A DNA stretch of 64,000 bases, taken from the NCBI GenBank assembly GCA_017411715.1, contig JAFQPO010000001.1:1-64000 (forward strand), written 5' to 3'. Positions 18,628-28,101 of this stretch are shown here, piece by piece. Each line of letters begins with the position of its first letter. Positions within the stretch are counted from its first letter, which is position 1. The DNA comes from Bacilli bacterium (GTDB taxonomy: Bacteria > Bacillota_I > Bacilli_A > ML615J-28 > CAG-313). A model generated the notes under the pieces. The model saw only the letters and a list, made by a program, of their open reading frames with translations, was not told where the DNA came from and searched no databases. The position numbers and the translations under genes were made by a program.

Positions 18628-21600
18628 CTATGCTTTTAAGCCACGATTACTTGCTTGTGCTTCCGCAAATTGTTCAACTAAGCTGTCGTTAGCAACATCT
18701 ACACCATTAGTATCAACTAATTTAACACTTAAACCTAAACCTTGTAATTCTTTGATTAATACACGGAATGATTCAGGAATACCAGGTGTAGGGATAGGAG
18801 CACCATCGACGATTGCTTTACATACTTTATTACGTCCAACAATATCGTCAGATTTATAAGTCATCATTTCTTGAAGAGTATGCGCAGCACCATATGCTTC
18901 TAGCGCCCAAACTTCCATTTCCCCAAAACGTTGACCACCATTTTGAGCCTTACCTCCCATTGGTTGTTGAGTAACAAGTGTATAAGGACCTTCACTACGA
19001 GCATGTAGTTTATCATCAACCATGTGAGCTAGTTTGATCATATACATTACACCAACGGAGATTTTATTATCAAAGCGACGTCCTGTACGACCATCATATA
19101 AGTACATTTTACCATTTTCATCAACTGGAGCACGGAATAAGCGAGAATCTTTTTCCGCAAGACTTGTTTCATAATCACGAGCTTCATTCATAATTTCAAC
19201 TAAGTCTGATTTCTTAACCCCATCAAATACCGGTGTAGCAACATGAACACCTAGCTTCTTAGCAGCCATACCTAAATGGATTTCAAGAACTTGCCCAATA
19301 TTCATACGAGAAGGAACCCCTTGTGGATTTAACATGATATCTACTGGAGTACCATCTTCCATAAATGGCATATCTTCAATTGGTAAAATATTAGAGATAA
19401 CCCCTTTGTTACCATGTCGACCAGCCATTTTGTCCCCTTCAGTAATTTTACGTTTTTGGACAATATAAACACGAACTATTTCATTTACAGCAGGTGGTAA
19501 TTCTGCCCCGTTTTCACGTGTGAAATGTTCAATTTTACTTACAATACCACCACCACCGTGTGGCACTTTTAATGATGTTACACGAACATCTTTTGAATTA
19601 TCAGAGAATAATGCTTGACTTAAACGTTCTTCCGGAGTAGGTTCAGTTTGTCCTTTAGGAGTAACTTTACCAACTAAAGTATCATCTTCTTTTACTTCAG
19701 CACCTAAGTAAACAATACCATCAGGGCCTAAGTTTGCGATTGACTCTTTACTTTCACCATCTAAGTCACAAGTTATTTCTTCACGACCAAGTTTTGTATC
19801 GCGAACTTCAATACTATATTCTTCAATATGAATTGATGTATAAACGTCATCTTGAACTAGACGTTCACTCATAATAACAGCATCCTCAAAGTTATAACCA
19901 TTCCATGTCATGAAGGCAATTACTACGTTACGACCTAATGCAAGTTCACCTTGATCCATACTAGAACCATCAGCTAAAACATCACCAGCAGTAATTTTTT
20001 CACCTACATGAACAATTGGACGTTGGTTAACACATGTAGAATGGTTAGAACGTTCATATTTAACCATATCATATGTATGTCTTTCACCGCTATTATCACA
20101 AATAATGATCTTAGCACCATCAACATATTCAACAACACCGTCACAGTCAGCTACGATTGCGACACCTGAATCTTTTGCGGCTTTGTATTCAATACCAGTA
20201 CCTACAAATGGTGCTTCAGGTTTTAATAGTGGAATTGCTTGACGTTGCATGTTGGCACCCATCAATGCACGAGTAGTATCATCGTGTTCTAGGAATGGAA
20301 TACATGCAGTTGATACCGCAACAACTTGTTTTGGTGAAACGTCAATTAAGTTAACATCCATTTTACTAACTTCTTTGAACTCTCCATATTGACGAGCAAA
20401 TACTTTATCATCAGAAATTTCAACTAAGCCAGTCTTTTCATCTTTTTTCATATGAACGTTAGCTTGCGCAATAATGAATTTTTCTTCTTCATCAGCTGTT
20501 AAATAGATAGGTTCTTCATCTAATACTATAGCTTTATGAACACCTTGTTCATATTCTTTAGTACCACGATTATTTGTTACTTTTAAATATGGTGTTTGGA
20601 TAAAACCATAACTATTAACTTGAGCGTATGTCGCAAGTGAGTTAATTAACCCGATGTTTTGACCTTCAGGTGTTTCAACAGGACAGATACGACCATAGTG
20701 TGTTGGATGAACGTCACGAACTTCGAAACCAGCACGGTCACGTGATAACCCACCTTTACCTAGAGCTGATAAACGTCTCTTATGTGTTAATTCAGAAAGT
20801 GGATTGATTTGGTCCATAAATTGTGATAATTGGCTACTACCAAAGAATTCACGAATTGTTGAACTAAGTGGTCTAATATTAACTAAGTTTTGAGGTACGA
20901 CAGTACGTGAATCAACTGAAGTTGACATTCTATCACGAACATTCTTTTCTAGTTTTACTAAACCAAAACGGAATTCTTCTTGTAATAATTCACCAATTAA
21001 GCGAAGACGACGATTACCTAAGTGGTCGATATCATCGATTTGTCCAACGCCATCATGAACATTAATATAATAAGAAATAGATGCAATAATATCAGATAAA
21101 ACGATGTGATTACGTTTTTCTCTTTGGTCATTACCAATGATTTTAACAGTCATACCTGTTGGTAATACAACATCTAACATTTCAAGAGTTACACTATTAC
21201 CTTCAAGCATTAAATCGTATTCTTTTGTTACGCGTAAGAAATCACGATTTTCTTCTAATACACTAACTGTATTACGACGAGGGTCATTGTGGTACTGAAT
21301 TAAAGTATCCTTTTCTAGAATAACTTCACCAGTTTCAGGATTAACGAAATCTTCTTTTAATTTGCAGCCGATTGCTCTTTGGATAACGTCTAATTTACGA
21401 TTTACCTTAAAACGACCTACATTTGCAAGATTATAACGTCTTACATCGAATAATCTACTCGCAATGAATTTTCTAGCCGCATCAGCAGAAGTTTTTTCAC
21501 CTTGGCGTAAGCGCTCATATAATTTTTGGATCGCATCATCTTCACCAAATGAATCATCTTTTGCTAAAGTATTACGCATATTTTCAGAATCACCGAATAA

Positions 21601-22236
21601 TTCAATGATTTCAGATTGACGTTTAATACCTAATGCACGAATAAATGTAGTTAAAGGTATTTTTTTAGAACGGTCTACTTTTGCATACCAAATATTGCGT
21701 GAACCAAGTTCGAACTCAATCCAAGCCCCACGTGTAGGTATGATTTGCCCACTATAATTGTAACGACCAGATTTTTTATTCTTTTCTTTAGAGAAGAATA
21801 CACCAGCAGAACGAATAATTTGCGTAACAACAACACGTTCAGAACCATTAATAATAAAAGTTGCCCATGGAGTCATTACAGGGAATTCACCCATGAATAC
21901 TTTATCATCTTTGATTTCACCAGTTTCTTTGTTTACTAAACGCACGTTAGCTTTTAAAGCACGTGAGTAATTTACATTATGCATCTTTGCTTCTGGGATT
22001 GTGTATTTAGGTTCGTCAAATTCATAATCTAAGAAATATAATTCAAATTTTTCTCCATCTGAGTGATCTTTAATTGGAGAGATTTCTTGGAATAATTCTT
22101 TAATCCCTTCTTTTAAGAACCAATCAAATGATTTTGTTTGAATTTCGATAAGATTAGGTAATTCAACATTTGTTAGTACGCGGGCATAATTTCTACGTAC
22201 TCTTTTCTTCCCATATTGGATATTTTTCCAGCTCAA
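18628..22236 (-). CDS. rpoB: DNA-directed RNA polymerase subunit beta
   Basis: The 1,202-residue beta subunit. The start is set at TTG 22236: GAGGTGG sits 6 bases upstream and the protein then begins [19 protein letters not shown], matching the QYGRHRQRRSYAR start of Bacillus RpoB; the 19 extra residues of the longest frame look untranslated. The rifampicin-pocket region ([40 protein letters not shown]) shows the usual residues at the sites I can align. The C-terminal [21 protein letters not shown] block is intact. It has its own promoter 65-95 bases upstream. Confidence 0.97.
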   Translation of the reverse strand: MSWKNIQYGKKRVRRNYARVLTNVELPNLIEIQTKSFDWFLKEGIKELFQEISPIKDHSDGEKFELYFLDYEFDEPKYTIPEAKMHNVNYSRALKANVRLVNKETGEIKDDKVFMGEFPVMTPWATFIINGSERVVVTQIIRSAGVFFSKEKNKKSGRYNYSGQIIPTRGAWIEFELGSRNIWYAKVDRSKKIPLTTFIRALGIKRQSEIIELFGDSENMRNTLAKDDSFGEDDAIQKLYERLRQGEKTSADAARKFIASRLFDVRRYNLANVGRFKVNRKLDVIQRAIGCKLKEDFVNPETGEVILEKDTLIQYHNDPRRNTVSVLEENRDFLRVTKEYDLMLEGNSVTLEMLDVVLPTGMTVKIIGNDQREKRNHIVLSDIIASISYYINVHDGVGQIDDIDHLGNRRLRLIGELLQEEFRFGLVKLEKNVRDRMSTSVDSRTVVPQNLVNIRPLSSTIREFFGSSQLSQFMDQINPLSELTHKRRLSALGKGGLSRDRAGFEVRDVHPTHYGRICPVETPEGQNIGLINSLATYAQVNSYGFIQTPYLKVTNNRGTKEYEQGVHKAIVLDEEPIYLTADEEEKFIIAQANVHMKKDEKTGLVEISDDKVFARQYGEFKEVSKMDVNLIDVSPKQVVAVSTACIPFLEHDDTTRALMGANMQRQAIPLLKPEAPFVGTGIEYKAAKDSGVAIVADCDGVVEYVDGAKIIICDNSGERHTYDMVKYERSNHSTCVNQRPIVHVGEKITAGDVLADGSSMDQGELALGRNVVIAFMTWNGYNFEDAVIMSERLVQDDVYTSIHIEEYSIEVRDTKLGREEITCDLDGESKESIANLGPDGIVYLGAEVKEDDTLVGKVTPKGQTEPTPEERLSQALFSDNSKDVRVTSLKVPHGGGGIVSKIEHFTRENGAELPPAVNEIVRVYIVQKRKITEGDKMAGRHGNKGVISNILPIEDMPFMEDGTPVDIMLNPQGVPSRMNIGQVLEIHLGMAAKKLGVHVATPVFDGVKKSDLVEIMNEARDYETSLAEKDSRLFRAPVDENGKMYLYDGRTGRRFDNKISVGVMYMIKLAHMVDDKLHARSEGPYTLVTQQPMGGKAQNGGQRFGEMEVWALEAYGAAHTLQEMMTYKSDDIVGRNKVCKAIVDGAPIPTPGIPESFRVLIKELQGLGLSVKLVDTNGVDVANDSLVEQFAEAQASNRGLKA

Positions 22237-22301
22237 AATAATCCACCTCACTAAATTATATATTTTTGAAGCAATGATACCCGATTGTATCATATTAACT
22301 T

Positions 22302-22330
22302 ATAATACCATATTTTGAAGCATTTGTCAA
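22302..22330 (-). promoter_or_regulatory. Consensus promoter for rpoB-rpoC
   Basis: Minus strand TTGACA, 17-bp spacer, TATTAT (next base A). It lies between the terminator of the upstream methyltransferase gene and rpoB, so the polymerase genes can be transcribed independently of the ribosomal protein genes. Confidence 0.85.
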
Positions 22331-22376
22331 GGAATTTTTCCTATTTTTTTATATTTTTTTCACAAAATGCAAAAAA

Positions 22377-22396
22377 ACTCCCTAAAACTAGGGAGT
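22377..22396 (-). terminator. Intrinsic terminator after the ybxB-like gene
   Basis: Minus-strand perfect hairpin ACTCCCTAGTTTTAGGGAGT followed by a run of seven Ts, 39 bases past the methyltransferase stop. Confidence 0.85.
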
Positions 22397-22435
22397 ACCT
22401 TACTTTTAAAAGATAAATTAATAATCAACTTTTTC

Positions 22436-23035
22436 CTATTCTTTAATAGCCATTACAACACTAAATCCGCCATCTTTAGCTAAAATTTCACAATTTCCAT
22501 ATTTCTCAATCAGTGATTTCTTAGCACTTTCTAACCCATGTTTTTTATTTATTACCAAAAGAATTTTTCCTCCTTTTTCAAGGTATTTAAACCCTTCTAA
22601 GAAGATTTTATGCACTACTTCTTTACCAGCTCTAATCGGCGGGTTAGATACAATCATATCATATTTTTTAGTGATTTTTTGATAACAATCACTTTCAAAT
22701 GCGGATGCATTTTTAATATTATTTTCCATAATATTCTCATTTGTTAAATCAATTGCTCTTAAATTTACATCTACCATATCTACTAAAGCACTTGGATTAT
22801 CAGATGCTAAACTAATACCAATTACACCACATCCACACCCAACATCTAAAATTGTTTTAATATTTTTAGTGACATTGATATTTTTAAGTAATAAAATTGT
22901 TGCTTGATCAATTGAATTTTTGGAAAAAATTCCAGAATCTGTTTTAATTTTTAACAAATGATTATAATAATAGTGATTTAATATTTTAATATCTGACTTT
23001 AAATTAGGATTATTTTCAAAATATTGATTACTCAT
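22436..23035 (-). CDS. Class I SAM methyltransferase (RsmC/YbxB-like)
   Basis: A 199-residue 'methyltransferase small' domain protein. Seen: the SAM-binding loop ILDVGCGCGVIGISLA, the acidic residues after strand 2 (VDMVDVN) and the N6/N2-purine-type motif SNPPIRAGK. These motifs are typical of rRNA guanine-N2 methyltransferases such as RsmC/RsmD. Its place between rplL and rpoB is that of Bacillus ybxB, so it is very likely the orthologue; the exact rRNA target is inference. An AGAAGGTAG ribosome-binding site overlaps the end of the upstream terminator's T-run, so expression may depend on read-through. Confidence 0.9.
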   Translation of the reverse strand: MSNQYFENNPNLKSDIKILNHYYYNHLLKIKTDSGIFSKNSIDQATILLLKNINVTKNIKTILDVGCGCGVIGISLASDNPSALVDMVDVNLRAIDLTNENIMENNIKNASAFESDCYQKITKKYDMIVSNPPIRAGKEVVHKIFLEGFKYLEKGGKILLVINKKHGLESAKKSLIEKYGNCEILAKDGGFSVVMAIKE

Positions 23036-23059
23036 ATTCTACCTTCTTTTTTAAAAAAA

Positions 23060-23081
23060 GACCTAAACATTCATTTAGGTC
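23060..23081 (-). terminator. Intrinsic terminator after rplL
   Basis: Minus-strand hairpin GACCTAAATGAATGTTTAGGTC followed by seven Ts. It separates the L10-L7/L12 transcript from the methyltransferase gene, which starts 24 bases further on. Confidence 0.82.
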
Positions 23082-23117
23082 TATTTTGCTTTTATTGAAT
23101 AAATGTATTAAATTTAA

Positions 23118-23492
23118 TTATTTAATTTCAACTTCAGCGCCAGCTTCAACAAGTTTTGCTTTAAGTTGTTCAGCTTCTTCTGGTGAAACTTTTTCTTTAA
23201 CTGGGCTTGGTGCGCTGTCAACTAATTTCTTAGCATCTGCTAAACCTAAACCTAATAATTCTTTAACTAGTTTGATAACTGCAAGTTTACCTTGACCAGG
23301 GTGTTTTAAGATAACACTAACTTCGCTTGGAGCAGCTTCTTCAGCAGCAGCTGGAGCAGCACCTGCTACAGCAACTGGAGCAGCAGCAGTTACACCGAAT
23401 TCTTCTTCGATAGCCTTTACTAGTTCACTTAATTCTAATACACTCATTTCTTTAATAGCAGCTAAAAAATCTGCAGTATTAATTTTTGCCAT
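23118..23492 (-). CDS. rplL: 50S ribosomal protein L7/L12
   Basis: A 124-residue stalk protein with the expected three parts: an N-terminal dimerisation helix region ([20 protein letters not shown]), an Ala/Pro-rich hinge ([16 protein letters not shown]) and the C-terminal factor-binding domain ending GAEVEIK. It recruits translation GTPases to the ribosome. An AGGAGG site precedes the start. It follows rplJ by 31 bases and is transcribed with it under the L10 leader. Confidence 0.97.
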   Translation of the reverse strand: MAKINTADFLAAIKEMSVLELSELVKAIEEEFGVTAAAPVAVAGAAPAAAEEAAPSEVSVILKHPGQGKLAVIKLVKELLGLGLADAKKLVDSAPSPVKEKVSPEEAEQLKAKLVEAGAEVEIK

Positions 23493-23523
23493 TTCGTTTG
23501 TTCCTCCTATGTTTAACTTTTAA

Positions 23524-24009
23524 TTATTCTTTTTCTGAGACTGCTTTTAATGCGCAAGCCAAATTACGGATTGGAGCTTGCATAACACTTAATAACATTG
23601 AAATCATACCAGCTTTGTTTGGTAATGCTGATAATTGTTTAAGTTGTTTAGCATCAGTATAAGATCCGTCTACGATACCATTTTTAACTTGTAATTTGTC
23701 ATGTTCTTTTGCGAAAGCATATAATACTTTAGCACCAGTTACTTCATCTTGTGAGAATACTGCTGCACATGGACCTACAAAGTTATTTTCTGGTATGTCA
23801 TAACCAGCTTTTTTGCTAGCACGGTCTAGAATGTTATTTTTAATAACTTTCATTTCACAGTTTTCAGCATGTAGCTTAACTCTTAATTCAGTGATTTCAG
23901 CTACGGTTAATCCTAGGTAATCAACGAATATAGTTGAACCAGCGTTAAGCATTTTTTCTTGAACTAATTCAACTTGTTGTTCTTTTTTAGCGATAGTCGC
24001 TACATTCAT
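23524..24009 (-). CDS. rplJ: 50S ribosomal protein L10
   Basis: A 161-residue L10, the base of the ribosomal stalk. The start is ATG 24009 (MNVATIAKKEQQVELV), placed behind a strong GGAGGTG; the longer frame would add five residues that overlap the ribosome-binding site. The sequence follows the family pattern, with the FVDYLGLTVAEITELR and NKAGMISMLLSVMQAP blocks. The preceding RNA leader implies autogenous control by the L10(L12)4 complex. Confidence 0.96.
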   Translation of the reverse strand: MNVATIAKKEQQVELVQEKMLNAGSTIFVDYLGLTVAEITELRVKLHAENCEMKVIKNNILDRASKKAGYDIPENNFVGPCAAVFSQDEVTGAKVLYAFAKEHDKLQVKNGIVDGSYTDAKQLKQLSALPNKAGMISMLLSVMQAPIRNLACALKAVSEKE

Positions 24010-24032
24010 TGTTTTCACCTCCAAAAAATTTT

Positions 24033-24092
24033 AGGATTTCCTCGGTAGGAAATTAAGCTAGGTACTCTAGCACCTACTGTCTACGGGCAATG
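24033..24092 (-). promoter_or_regulatory. L10 leader (r-protein autoregulatory RNA)
   Basis: The minus-strand sequence between rplA and rplJ contains the conserved L10-leader core: ATTGCCCGTAGACAGTAGGT, a GGTGC/GTACC stem, then GCTTAATTTCCTACCGAGGA, ending about 25 bases before the rplJ start. This matches the Bacillota L10 leader (Rfam family L10_leader), the binding site for L10 in feedback control of rplJ-rplL. Confidence 0.9.
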
Positions 24093-24143
24093 ACTTATAT
24101 ACGATATACTATTTTAAATTTATTTTTTATTTTATATAATTAA

Positions 24144-24839
24144 TTATGCATCCATTGAGTCAGCGGCTACTTTAATGCCAGGGCCCATTGATGCGCATAC
24201 TGAAATGTTTGCCATGTAAACACCTTTAATAGTTGCAGGTTTTACACGTAATAATTGTTTGTATACAGTTTGAATGTTTTCAGCAAGTTTGTTGTTTTCG
24301 AAAGAAACTTTACCAACTGGAACTAAGATGTTACCAGTTTTGTCTGTACGATATTCAACTTTACCAGCTTTAAATTCTTTAACAGTTTTTTCAACATCCA
24401 TTGTTACTGTACCAGTTTTAGGGTTTGGCATTAATCCTTTAGGACCTAATACACGTCCAAGTTTACCAAGTTCACCCATCATATCAGGTGTAGCAATAAC
24501 AACGTCAAATTCGAACCAACCGCTCTTGATTTTTTCAAGATATTCAGTATCACCAGCGTAATCAGCACCAGCATCAAGTGCAGCTTTAGCTTTTTCACTC
24601 TTTGCCACTACTAAAACTCTTACAGTACGACCAGTACCATGAGGTAATGATACAGTACCACGAAGATTTTGTTCTGCTTTACGTGGGTCAATGTTTAATC
24701 TAAAAGCAGCTTCAACTGTTGCGTCAAATTTTGCGAAGCTAGTTTTTTTAACTAATTCTACAGCTTCAGTAATACTGTATCTTTTTTGACGATCAACAAG
24801 TTTTAACGCTTCTTGATATTTTTTTCCTCTTTTTGCCAT
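24144..24839 (-). CDS. rplA: 50S ribosomal protein L1
   Basis: A 231-residue L1 that binds 23S rRNA at the L1 stalk and often its own mRNA. Conserved blocks are seen: [32 protein letters not shown] and the [14 protein letters not shown] segment. AGGAGG precedes the ATG. It is the second gene of the rplK-rplA unit, 87 bases after rplK. Confidence 0.97.
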   Translation of the reverse strand: MAKRGKKYQEALKLVDRQKRYSITEAVELVKKTSFAKFDATVEAAFRLNIDPRKAEQNLRGTVSLPHGTGRTVRVLVVAKSEKAKAALDAGADYAGDTEYLEKIKSGWFEFDVVIATPDMMGELGKLGRVLGPKGLMPNPKTGTVTMDVEKTVKEFKAGKVEYRTDKTGNILVPVGKVSFENNKLAENIQTVYKQLLRVKPATIKGVYMANISVCASMGPGIKVAADSMDA

Positions 24840-24881
24840 TTTATTTTTCCTCCTAAATGTGGTATAACGATTTTAAATCTT

Positions 24882-24915
24882 CCACTTTTTAGTGGGATTG
24901 AGATACTCAATCCAC
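24882..24915 (-). promoter_or_regulatory. Two mutually exclusive hairpins between rplK and rplA
   Basis: A strong hairpin GTGGATTGAG/CTCAATCCCAC (24892-24915) shares its CCAC arm with a second smaller hairpin (CCAC/GTGG, 24882-24895). Only one can form at a time. It lies just after the rplK stop and upstream of the rplA ribosome-binding site, so it could be a processing site or an L1-binding control element. Function is inference. Confidence 0.4.
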
Positions 24916-24926
24916 TTAGTCGCAGA

Positions 24927-25355
24927 TTATCCTTCTACAACTATTCCCATATTTCTTGCAGTACCTTCTACAATGCGAGCTGCTGCTTCAACATCGTAAG
25001 CGTTAAGGTCAGGCATTTTAATTTTCGCAATTTCTAATAATTGCGCTTTGGTAATAGTGCCTACTTTGGTCTTTTTAGAATTTGAAGATCCTGCTTTAAC
25101 ATTTGCATACTTCTTTAATAAGTCAGATGCTGGTGGAGTTTTTGTAATGAAAGTAAATGTACGGTCTTCATAAACAGTAATTACTACAGGGATAATACTT
25201 CCAGCCATATCTTTTGTACGATCATTAAATTGTACACAGAATTGTTGAATGTTAACTTGAGCTTGCCCTAGAACAGGTCCAATTGGTGGAGCCGGGTTAG
25301 CTTTACCAGCTGGTACTTGTAACTTAACAATCTTTTTAACTTGTTTAGCTGCCAC
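24927..25355 (-). CDS. rplK: 50S ribosomal protein L11
   Basis: A 142-residue L11, close to the usual 141. The start is GTG 25355 ([20 protein letters not shown]) because AGGAGGTG lies correctly upstream and the longer frame has 33 non-family residues. The [14 protein letters not shown] motif, the thiostrepton-loop region and the C-terminal rRNA-binding domain ([17 protein letters not shown]) are intact. First gene of the rplK-rplA unit, with its own consensus promoter; nusG is not directly upstream because a YccF gene intervenes. Confidence 0.96.
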   Translation of the reverse strand: MAAKQVKKIVKLQVPAGKANPAPPIGPVLGQAQVNIQQFCVQFNDRTKDMAGSIIPVVITVYEDRTFTFITKTPPASDLLKKYANVKAGSSNSKKTKVGTITKAQLLEIAKIKMPDLNAYDVEAAARIVEGTARNMGIVVEG

Positions 25356-25383
25356 GAGACACACCTCCTCTTTTTGTCCGTGT

Positions 25384-25410
25384 GTGGTTATTGAACAATT
25401 GTTCTCCCAC
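25384..25410 (-). promoter_or_regulatory. Hairpin in the rplK 5' leader
   Basis: The leader contains the perfect 12-base palindrome GAACAATTGTTC (25393-25404) inside GTGG/CCAC arms, about 30 bases upstream of the rplK start. It is a candidate autoregulatory site for L11 or L1; no Rfam match can be claimed from sight. Confidence 0.4.
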
Positions 25411-25468
25411 AAATCTTTTTTTTGTTTTTTGTATAGTATATTTTGTGCCGTCAATGCACGCGTTTATT

Positions 25469-25497
25469 ATTATACTATATTATTTGTAAAATGTCAA
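25469..25497 (-). promoter_or_regulatory. Consensus promoter for rplK-rplA
   Basis: Minus strand TTGACA, exactly 17-bp spacer, TATAAT: a perfect sigma-A match about 115 bases upstream of rplK. Confidence 0.9.
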
Positions 25498-25530
25498 GCA
25501 ATTAATATTTTATTTTACTATTAATAAAAA

Positions 25531-25557
25531 AGAGTAATTTCAATTTGAAATTACTCT
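25531..25557 (-). terminator. Intrinsic terminator after the YccF-domain gene
   Basis: Minus-strand hairpin AGAGTAATTTC/GAAATTACTCT followed by TTTTTTATT. Confidence 0.8.
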
Positions 25558-25574
25558 AAAAATACGCGCAATTA

Positions 25575-26687
25575 TTATCGATCTTTTACGATTTCTGCAT
25601 CTATTTCCATTTTATATAAATGATAAAACATCTTAACATTTTCAAGGTAATCAGGTTTAAGTTCCCATTCAGTATCAAATTTCAAAATTAGTTCGCTTCT
25701 TGTTGAATACCCAAAATTACTAGCAGTAGTTTGTCTTTTATATATTATAGAAATATATGTTATGAAACCCGCAAAGAATGAAACAATCGGTATAATAACT
25801 TCTAATTTTAAGAAAATCTTCATTACTGAACCTATTGCACCACTTATTAGCACTCTAACATCAGGAGGTAAAACTAGCATCATTAACACAATTACGCCTG
25901 CCACAATACCAGGTAGAATTTTTGATATAAGTTGAGATAGTTTATCATTTCTACGCAGTAGCAATTCATAAATATTTTTGCGGATATTCCATATATCAGC
26001 ATAGCATTCATATCCACCTTCACCTTTTGTTACTCTTACTTTTTTTCTTCTTAAATATTGAATAGTATAAGCTACTTTTTCCAACTCTTCATCAGAGAAT
26101 TCTCTAGAACCAATTATTTCTGCACCAAACGGAGCCCATAATAGTTTAGAAACCTTTTGTGATTGGGCCGCAATTGGCGAACCAATTATTGTTAATTGTA
26201 ATAAAAATACATAAACTTCGTAAATAAACGCTAATAATGCGCCACCAAAAACAAGCCACAAAATATTTAATACTGGATGCTTTTTAAAATGCAAAATAAC
26301 ACGTTTATTAACCGGATTAAAAACAAGTGGTAATGATTTAAATAAAATAATACCCGAAGGAATTCCAACAATCGAAATAAATTCAATTATTCCACATATC
26401 GCAACATAAATAAAATTAAATAATCCTCCAAAGATTATCCATAAAATACCAAACACTTGCGTACCAAATTTGCCTAAAGCATCTCTTCTTTTCATTCTTG
26501 CTTCCAATTTTCGAACTATTTTTTCTTCACTTTCAGTCAATAATTGGGTTGAATAAAAAAGCCCATCACCAGGAGCAGTAATTTGTACATTTTCTTTATC
26601 AACAGTTGCAATTTCAATTTTTTCGCCACATTCATTGCAAAACTTACTGGCATCATTAATTTCTACACCGCAATTAGGACATTTCAT
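25575..26687 (-). CDS. Zinc-ribbon and YccF-domain membrane protein
   Basis: A 370-residue protein. Residues 1-25 form a zinc ribbon (CPNCGVEINDASKFCNECG). About residues 70-200 carry two tandem YccF-type membrane domains (VFGILWIIFGGLFNFIY and LNILWLVFGGALLAFIYEV, each followed by a short hydrophobic hairpin and a GIP or GSP turn). Two more membrane segments follow near 255-310, with a polar C-terminal tail. The YccF family has no known biochemical function. The gene has its own promoter and terminator and splits the usual nusG-rplK junction, so it looks like an insertion into the ribosomal cluster. Confidence 0.8.
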   Translation of the reverse strand: MKCPNCGVEINDASKFCNECGEKIEIATVDKENVQITAPGDGLFYSTQLLTESEEKIVRKLEARMKRRDALGKFGTQVFGILWIIFGGLFNFIYVAICGIIEFISIVGIPSGIILFKSLPLVFNPVNKRVILHFKKHPVLNILWLVFGGALLAFIYEVYVFLLQLTIIGSPIAAQSQKVSKLLWAPFGAEIIGSREFSDEELEKVAYTIQYLRRKKVRVTKGEGGYECYADIWNIRKNIYELLLRRNDKLSQLISKILPGIVAGVIVLMMLVLPPDVRVLISGAIGSVMKIFLKLEVIIPIVSFFAGFITYISIIYKRQTTASNFGYSTRSELILKFDTEWELKPDYLENVKMFYHLYKMEIDAEIVKDR

Positions 26688-26725
26688 AATATCATTCTCC
26701 TTTAATACTACATTTACTTGACACT

Positions 26726-26754
26726 ATTATACCATTAAATGCACAATAATACAA
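26726..26754 (-). promoter_or_regulatory. Promoter for the YccF-domain gene
   Basis: Minus strand TTGTAT, 17-bp spacer ending TGG, TATAAT (extended -10), about 40 bases upstream of the start. Confidence 0.75.
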
Positions 26755-26782
26755 ATTTATACTTCTTTTATTAAAAATAAAA

Positions 26783-26800
26783 TGCTCACTGTAGTGAGCA
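26783..26800 (-). terminator. Intrinsic terminator after nusG
   Basis: Minus-strand hairpin TGCTCACTACAGTGAGCA followed by TTTTATTTTT, directly behind the nusG stop at 26805. Confidence 0.8.
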
Positions 26801-26804
26801 TTTA

Positions 26805-27368
26805 CTATTCATTTTCGTGTTTTAATAATTTTGCTTCTTCAAAATGTATTTCTGTAGGAGTAGGACGTCCAAAGAAGTCAACTAACACTGTTAGCATTTG
26901 TTCTTCTTCATTAACAGAGTCAACATTTCCAACTTGTCCAGCGAATGTGCCAGATAAAACTTGAATTTCATCACCCACCGCAAATTGACAATTAGGTTCA
27001 ACTGAAACGCCACAACTTCTTAAAATAGGTAGCACTTCATCCATTGGTAGTGGCACTGGTTTAGCCCCTCCTCCACTAGATCCTAAGAATCCTGTAACCA
27101 TTGGAGTGTTACGAACTACGAACCATGACTCATCAGTAACAATCATATCTACAAAAATATATCCAGGAAATTGTTTTTCGACTATTTCTTTCAATTCACC
27201 ATTTTTCTTTTTTTCATAGCGAACAGTTTCAGGAATTAAAACTCTGAAGATATAGTCTTCCATATTCATTGATTTAATACGACGTTCTAAGTTATTTTTA
27301 GCAGCATTTTCACATCCTGAGTATGATTGAATTACATACCAGGCACGTTCATTTTCATAATCAAACAT
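26805..27368 (-). CDS. nusG: Transcription termination/antitermination protein NusG
   Basis: A 187-residue NusG with the N-terminal NGN domain (WYVIQSYSGCENAAKNNLE, FPGYIFVDM, WFVVRNTPMVTGFLG) and the C-terminal KOW domain (FAVGDEIQVLSGTFAGQVG). It binds RNA polymerase and modulates pausing and termination. Its ATG overlaps the secE stop by one base (TAATG), showing translational coupling, and it is followed at once by a terminator. Confidence 0.96.
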   Translation of the reverse strand: MFDYENERAWYVIQSYSGCENAAKNNLERRIKSMNMEDYIFRVLIPETVRYEKKKNGELKEIVEKQFPGYIFVDMIVTDESWFVVRNTPMVTGFLGSSGGGAKPVPLPMDEVLPILRSCGVSVEPNCQFAVGDEIQVLSGTFAGQVGNVDSVNEEEQMLTVLVDFFGRPTPTEIHFEEAKLLKHENE

Positions 27369-27880
27369 TATTTAGTAGGGTTAATCCATTCTTTAACGTT
27401 AGAAATGAATAACTTTTGTAATACGTAATCGCATAAAACGAAGAATGCAGCCATAATTAAAATAAATACAATAACACGTAATAAATTAATGAAAAGTTCA
27501 GCGCGTTTATACCCTTTAACATGTTTAATTTCAGCAATTGATGGGCGATAGAATGGCCATGCAACTAAAATTAAAGATACAATTCCTAATGAAATTAAAA
27601 CCCAAGCAAATTGAACTTGATATTCACCAATGATTGGGAAAGATTCATCAATTTGTAAAACATTTTTAACAAGTAATGCACCTAATACTATTGCGAATAA
27701 AGCAAGAACTAATAAAATGAAGTTTTCATATTTATATTCTTTTGATAGTAATTGAAGTGCACGATGTTGTTTACTATCACCTGAATAAACAACTTCTTTT
27801 TGTTCTGGACCATCAATTAATTGAGTTCCAAATAAAAGGTATAACACTTTTTTTCCATTTTTTTCTTTTAACTCTGACAT
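27368..27880 (-). CDS. secE: Preprotein translocase subunit SecE, extended three-helix form
   Basis: A 170-residue SecE, far longer than the roughly 60-residue single-helix SecE usual in Bacillota. The C-terminal part is the conserved core: the amphipathic segment IAEIKHVKGYKRAELF followed by a membrane helix near residues 132-157. Two additional predicted membrane helices lie upstream (about 54-72 and 90-107), preceded by a polar N-terminus of about 50 residues. Three-helix SecE is typical of enterobacteria. Position between rpmG and nusG confirms identity. Confidence 0.9.
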   Translation of the reverse strand: MSELKEKNGKKVLYLLFGTQLIDGPEQKEVVYSGDSKQHRALQLLSKEYKYENFILLVLALFAIVLGALLVKNVLQIDESFPIIGEYQVQFAWVLISLGIVSLILVAWPFYRPSIAEIKHVKGYKRAELFINLLRVIVFILIMAAFFVLCDYVLQKLFISNVKEWINPTK

Positions 27881-27892
27881 CCTTTTGTCCTC

Positions 27893-28042
27893 CTATTTAG
27901 TTTCTTTATGTGTCGTATGTTTATTACATTTTGGACAATATTTTTTAACCACCACTCTTGTAGTAGTATTAAGTTTATTTTTTTCAGTAATATAATTGCG
28001 TGAGAAGCATTCCTCACATACTAATATAACTTTTTCTCTCAT
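27893..28042 (-). CDS. rpmG: 50S ribosomal protein L33
   Basis: A 49-residue zinc-type L33 found by translating the minus strand upstream of secE: it starts [17 protein letters not shown] and contains [15 protein letters not shown] at the end. The CxxC pairs (CEEC and CPKC) mark the zinc-binding paralogue. A GCAGGTGGC ribosome-binding site precedes ATG 28042; the stop is TAG at 27893-27895. It heads the rpmG-secE-nusG operon, 12 bases from secE. Confidence 0.95.
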   Translation of the reverse strand: MREKVILVCEECFSRNYITEKNKLNTTTRVVVKKYCPKCNKHTTHKETK

Positions 28043-28061
28043 ACTGCCACCTGCTCATATT

Positions 28062-28090
28062 ATTTTACCAAAAAAGATTCTCTTTGTCAA
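28062..28090 (-). promoter_or_regulatory. Promoter for rpmG-secE-nusG
   Basis: Minus strand TTGACA, 17-bp spacer ending TTGG, TAAAAT, 20 bases upstream of rpmG. No terminator is seen after sigH, so read-through from the cysS operon is also likely. Confidence 0.78.
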
Positions 28091-28101
28091 ATCATATAGT
28101 T

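Noticed and set aside
25356-25454. Longer L11 with 33 extra N-terminal residues
   Set aside because: The extension covers the AGGAGGTG ribosome-binding site and leader hairpin and has no family similarity.
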